A DNA stretch of 30,397 bases from Pelargonium cotyledonis (taxonomy: Eukaryota > Streptophyta > Magnoliopsida > Geraniales > Geraniaceae): NCBI GenBank assembly GCA_036897625.1, contig JAYMTA010000368.1, positions 1 to 30,397 on the forward strand, given 5' to 3'. The number at the start of each line of letters is the position of its first letter. Within the stretch, counting starts at the first letter, position 1. Below, in pieces: positions 26,401 to 30,397 of the stretch. The notes under the pieces were generated by a model that was not told where the DNA came from, ran no database searches, and was given only the letters and a program-made list of their open reading frames with translations. The position numbers were made by a program, and so were the translations under genes.

Positions 26401-29400
26401 AAAGATAGACTTTTTCTTCTATTTAGGGCCGATTCCTAAGATACTACTAGCACAAGACTCACGAAACTTTTGTTTTTATTTTTCTTCAGAAAGTTTTCTA
26501 ATGCACTGCGCTGACTATGTATAGAAATACATAGCAAAAAGCACATTCCAACTTGCTTAGACACTATATTGGCAGAGTATAGAAGATCCTAAATAACTTA
26601 AGATTTACTTGCTGAATAGCCAACAAGCTTTGTTACGAGTTCTATTCTGTCTAATAAAATTTTAAAAAATTTGCTGTTTCTCTAGAGTTTCCTCAATCCC
26701 TAGAAAGGAAGATGCTTTCTTGGTCTTCTTGGAATGATTACTAAGTACCTACTGGCAAACTTAAGTTGTAATTAATATTAGCTTTGTTTTCTTATAGAAA
26801 AATTTTCTAGTCAAGAAAGCTGACTTTGAACAAAATTCTACAGCATATAGCACATAGGAACATACCTTGAGACTATATTGGCAGAGTGGAAAATATCCCC
26901 ATTCCTAAGTTCAGCAATGACCCTCAATCGACTAGTTAAAAAAAAAAAGAAGAAAAAGACAATATGAGTAATTGAAACAGAGTCTGTTGTGAATTGATAA
27001 AACAGACACAATAACATTAAAAAAAGTTTAAGAAGAAATCAACACCTAAATCGTGTAAAAGTTGTTAGCACAGACTGAAAATCCTCAAGACCTGCATGAT
27101 AACCTTCTCTATTTGCGTTCCTTTCCTCCTGCTTAACTGCCTGTCTAGCCCAATGACGCCGCTTTTGCAAGTAACACTCTTGCAGATCATTGAACTGAAG
27201 CAAGAGATGTTTCAAACTTAATTTTACACATAAACTAGAAGGAAAATTCAATGAACCAGTCTACTTATCAGCCTTGCATGTCACCGATACAGTGGGAACA
27301 ATCATGGCCTAGAATCTATACCAGGTCTTCAACTTTGCTAAAAATCTTTCGAGAGATTAAATGATATGACTGCCTAGCCAAACAAATACCAACATCCAAG
27401 AGACACATTACAGAAGTCAATACTAAGACTACTTTACATGCAAATGATGAAAAGACCATCTTCTATTCATAGGAAACTGTAATAGTATGGTTCCACTCTC
27501 TGGACTGACCTGTGTATGGACCCTCTTTTTCCTTGCTATAGTTAGTCCAGATAGAGTAGCATAGTCTGACTCTGTCAGGCTGTTAGTATCCTTTCTTTGA
27601 TATCCCTGAGAGCTAATCTGAGCCTTTACATCAAAATTCTTGTTCTGTGAATTAGTTGGACCCAATAGACCTTGCAAGTTACATGCACTAGATATAATAG
27701 CATTGCTTGGTCTCTCAGTCAATGAAGGCCATAGATTTGCAGTGGCACGATCATTATTAAGCCGCCTGAGTTTCATAGAGCATCTTTCCTTTGCTTTGCA
27801 TAGCTCTAATCTCTGTCTCTCCACAGCATTTATGTCCTCCTTGATATACTGTAGATCAGTTTGACTCTGCAAAAGAACAAAAGAAATGAACAAATTAATT
27901 ACACTGAAATGTAAACAAAGGTCTCCCTTTTAATGGAGGCATCATGAACAGAATATGCCTAATAACATGGTTGGAGCCATTAACCAGGAAGCATTATAAA
28001 CTTGAAGCCAGAACACAACTCTTGAGTAGCATAACCTATGAAATCACGAAAGCTGAATATAATGGGGAAGTTGAAGAGGTATGTTCAGATAACATATTTA
28101 CTACTAGTATAAACAGTTGTACAAGTTAAACTTCTTTATAGCACACCCATATCTAGCACTTGTTAGTGAAATTCTGATCAAACTGAAAAGAAAAATAAAT
28201 TAGAGTAGCATGACTTCGACAGAGTCACTAGTTCACCTCATGAAGCAATTCAAGCTTTTGCTTCCTTATGCAATGTAAAAAATCAAGCAGAACCTGCATA
28301 TTGGACTCAGCTTCTTCTTGCTCCATCTTCCTCTTCTTGTCTGAAATTACAGATAACAAGCCCTCTAGATCCTTAACTGACACCTCGCAACCCTGTCTAA
28401 GGATCACAAGAAAGAGTCATTCTATTAAATTGAAAGAAGAAATTAAGAGAATGAATCAAACACCGCATCAGGATTACATATAAATATCAACTGCAAAATA
28501 GTTCCTAGTCACTGGGCTTTGTTTTTTTTTTTTTTTTCAGTATTATTGACTAGGAAATCATGGCTATGCATGATCATATTTGAAGTCCGTCAGTTGCAAA
28601 GGCAACAATTTATGCTTAAATCCAAGTGACAGTAGATTTTTACCACTCCATTAATTGTCGAGGCAAACTCTTATTTTTCCAAAATGTTTTTGTCCAATCC
28701 ATGTAATCACTGACCTGTTGGAATGCCTGGCGGAGATTCTCAACTGGAGATGAAGATTTTGCTGATTGTTGAGCTGTGCTTTTCTTTAATAGCTGCATAA
28801 TGTAATGGTTTATTTTAGCGAGTGAACTAATTTATAGGTCAAGCATTTGAAGATAATAACATACTAAGAGGAAAGTGATAAAAGTAAAAATCCCAGCATG
28901 TAACAAATCTCTCTCTTCATAACTTTGTTTGTCACCTGCAAATAGTTCTGGTAAAACAGATAATAAAGCCTCAAAACCCTGTTCTGTATACATGTGTCAA
29001 TACATCTCTTTTCCCTCATCTATTTCTAAACTGCAAACGAATTGTCAAGGTTGCTAACTATATCAAGTAAAAATTAATCCGATTTGGGACTTGGGACTTG
29101 GACTTGTCAATTGATTAAAACTATAAAAGTATTACTCGGGATAAGGCTTAAGAAGGTGTCAGTATGAGATAGCCGTTGGTCAAATTAATAGACTAACAGA
29201 TTGTTTTCAGAGCTTAAGGTATTTGAGCATTGATTCACAAGGGATTTGTTTCCTTACAAGAATGTATTTCAAACGATCAGTAGGCTAATCTCCTCCATGT
29301 AATAACACGGACTCCCTTAGATAATGGCAATACCAAGTTCATCTCGTCATACTAATATTCAACACTTTCACTTGCTACTCCCAACATTTTCTCAGCAACC

Positions 29401-29850
29401 AAACAAACTTTTACAAGCTGATGTGCACAAACAATCCTACGGAAATCTACACTAAAGAGAAGAAAAAAAAAATTAAAGAAGCAACGATTATATTACCTTA
29501 CTGAGCAAAAAATTAGGGAAGATATGGTTGGTGGTGAGGTATTGGCCACAGCAAGGACAATCACTCTTGTTACGAAGATGAGTAACAATGCACATGTAAC
29601 AGAAGCTGTGCCCGCACGCCGTGAGGAACGCGTCGGTGATTATCTGCATGCAAATCGGACACAGCAAGTCCTTGTCCACCTCGCCGTCGGCCTCCGCGGC
29701 GGCGGCAACAGCAGTCACCTCTTCCGCCGACTCCGGAGGATCTGAAATCGGAGGAGGCAGCAAAACCAGAGCGGAGGTGGTGGCGGCCTCCGCCGGAGAC
29801 GACTCGGACTTCACTATGGGGACCAATGCCCCCACAGAGCTATCTCCCAT
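23413..29850 (-). CDS. COP1: E3 ubiquitin-protein ligase COP1
   Basis: The central repressor of photomorphogenesis: with SPA proteins it ubiquitinates light-signalling factors such as HY5 in darkness (literature). Thirteen exons (complement): 29497-29850, 28715-28792, 28237-28392, 27510-27866, 27046-27194, 26866-26931, 25896-25974, 25389-25544, 25141-25239, 24376-24480, 23985-24164, 23660-23770 and 23413-23583. All junctions are GT-AG and in phase, giving 686 aa (Arabidopsis 675). The RING ligands are C64, C67, C79, H81, C84, C87, C98 and C101. A coiled coil spans about 150-235 ([24 protein letters not shown]). A bipartite NLS is RKKR (308-311) and QKRR (325-328). The WD40 propeller runs from about 385 to the end, closing with TIKVLVLAA. 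The N-terminus ([11 protein letters not shown], Ala/Pro-rich to residue 60) is the variable part. The intron next to exon 6 carries a partial copy of that exon. Confidence 0.97.
26300..26905. repeat. Diverged tandem duplication of about 305 bp including part of COP1 exon 6
   Basis: Copy A (about 26300-26600) and copy B (about 26605-26905) align at an offset of 304-309 bases. Shared landmarks include ATAGCCA near 26312 and 26616, ACAAGCTTTGTT in both, and CTATATTGGCAGAGT at 26564-26578 and 26873-26887. The last block in copy B belongs to COP1 exon 6 (26866-26931). Copy A therefore contains a relic of the exon's 3' end, stranded in the neighbouring intron. Overall similarity looks like 65-75% by eye, so the duplication is old. 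Confidence 0.7.
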
Positions 29851-30302
29851 TGCTCCTAAATCTTCAGCTCTCAGAGCCACAGTTCCAGAATTGGAAACGA
29901 ATCTGTGGCTAGCGATTGCAGATTTTTTCAAGCAAAAAAAAGTGGTTCGAATCTTTATTGTGACAACATTAGCTTGTACAAAAAGAAGGAAAAATTGGAG
30001 CAGCACCAGAGCACTGTGTGGTGGTGATGGTGGTGATGATCAGAGAAAATTAAAAATTGAATGATTAGTTATGAGGGCCATAACGGACCACGTTGGGCGG
30101 GTGTTTTTTCATTTTGGATTCTCGGAGGAGAACGGCGTCGTTTCGTGTGGAGGTGGCGCGGGTTGGTGTGTGAATCTAATTTTGGCTCGTCTTGTGTTAA
30201 TATCTTAGGGGCATTTATGGTGTGGATGGTCCACCACAAGAGTTTGTGGGTCCACCCTGTTATGCAGATTAACGGCAGATTGATGGGTTGATTAGCGTTG
30301 AC
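29851..30302. promoter_or_regulatory. COP1 leader and promoter region
   Basis: The minus-strand COP1 start lies at 29850. The next 200 bases are leader-like. Further right the sequence becomes GC-richer, with AACGGCGTCGTTT at 30131-30143, a near-palindrome. ORFs read through this area in both directions show no recognisable domain. Confidence 0.45.
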
Positions 30303-30310
30303 TATAAATA
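30303..30310 (+). promoter_or_regulatory. TATA box of a possible gene beyond the right edge
   Basis: TATAAATA is followed by about 85 bases of A/C-rich leader-like sequence that ends in ACTCACCAT at the window border. A plus-strand gene starting at or just past the edge, divergent from COP1, is plausible but cannot be shown. Confidence 0.4.
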
Positions 30311-30397
30311 CCTTAATCACATCAACGGTTGCGAAAGGCGGAGTAGAAACTTCAATGAATGTGAGCCACACGCCAAAAATCGATCAAAACTCACCAT

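Noticed and set aside
29621-30371. ORFs overlapping the COP1 start and promoter on both strands
   Set aside because: The plus-strand frame is the antisense of COP1 exon 1. The 30069-30371 minus frame has no domain, and COP1 begins cleanly at 29850.

Overview
The window is nuclear DNA of a flowering plant, almost certainly a eudicot. It has intron-rich genes with GT-AG borders, AT-rich spacers, small DNA-transposon relics and unmistakable plant proteins (plastid fibrillin, COP1, PPi-dependent phosphofructokinase, OVATE protein). An asterid origin is a guess from the look of the COP1 and PFP proteins, not something I can prove. Gene models were assembled by hand from exon-by-exon translation, with every junction checked for phase.

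Layout from left to right: (1) 1-115, minus strand, the first 38 codons of a protein that runs off the left edge. (2) 1813-9164, minus, the beta (catalytic) subunit of pyrophosphate:fructose-6-phosphate 1-phosphotransferase, 16 exons, 566 aa. Its introns hold a complete-looking 1182-bp Mutator-like element with 9-bp target duplications and a captured host gene fragment, plus two MITE-like insertions. (3) 9550-about 12530, plus, translation elongation factor EF-1 alpha (447 aa) with an 867-bp leader intron. It is divergent from PFP-beta, and the two share a short promoter region. (4) 14156-14683, plus, a single-exon OVATE family protein. (5) 16119-18291, minus, a plastoglobule fibrillin (FBN1/PAP class), 3 exons, 317 aa. 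(6) 18700-21950, a gene-poor spacer with a MITE-like inverted repeat and two unsupported ORFs. (7) 22102-22788, plus, a single-exon C3HC4 RING protein. (8) 23413-29850, minus, the photomorphogenesis repressor COP1, 13 exons, 686 aa, with a partial exon-6 duplication inside an intron. (9) The right edge carries a TATA box that may belong to a gene starting just beyond the window.

The genes are ordinary housekeeping and regulatory genes that happen to be neighbours: cytosolic glycolysis, translation, transcriptional repression, plastid lipid bodies and ubiquitin ligases. I see no operon-like logic and no evidence for a novel multi-gene system. The interesting signals are structural: a Pack-MULE-type capture, a perfect 53-bp duplication of a splice-acceptor region in EF-1 alpha, a tandem duplication that copied part of a COP1 exon, and a MITE ending ten bases from a splice donor.
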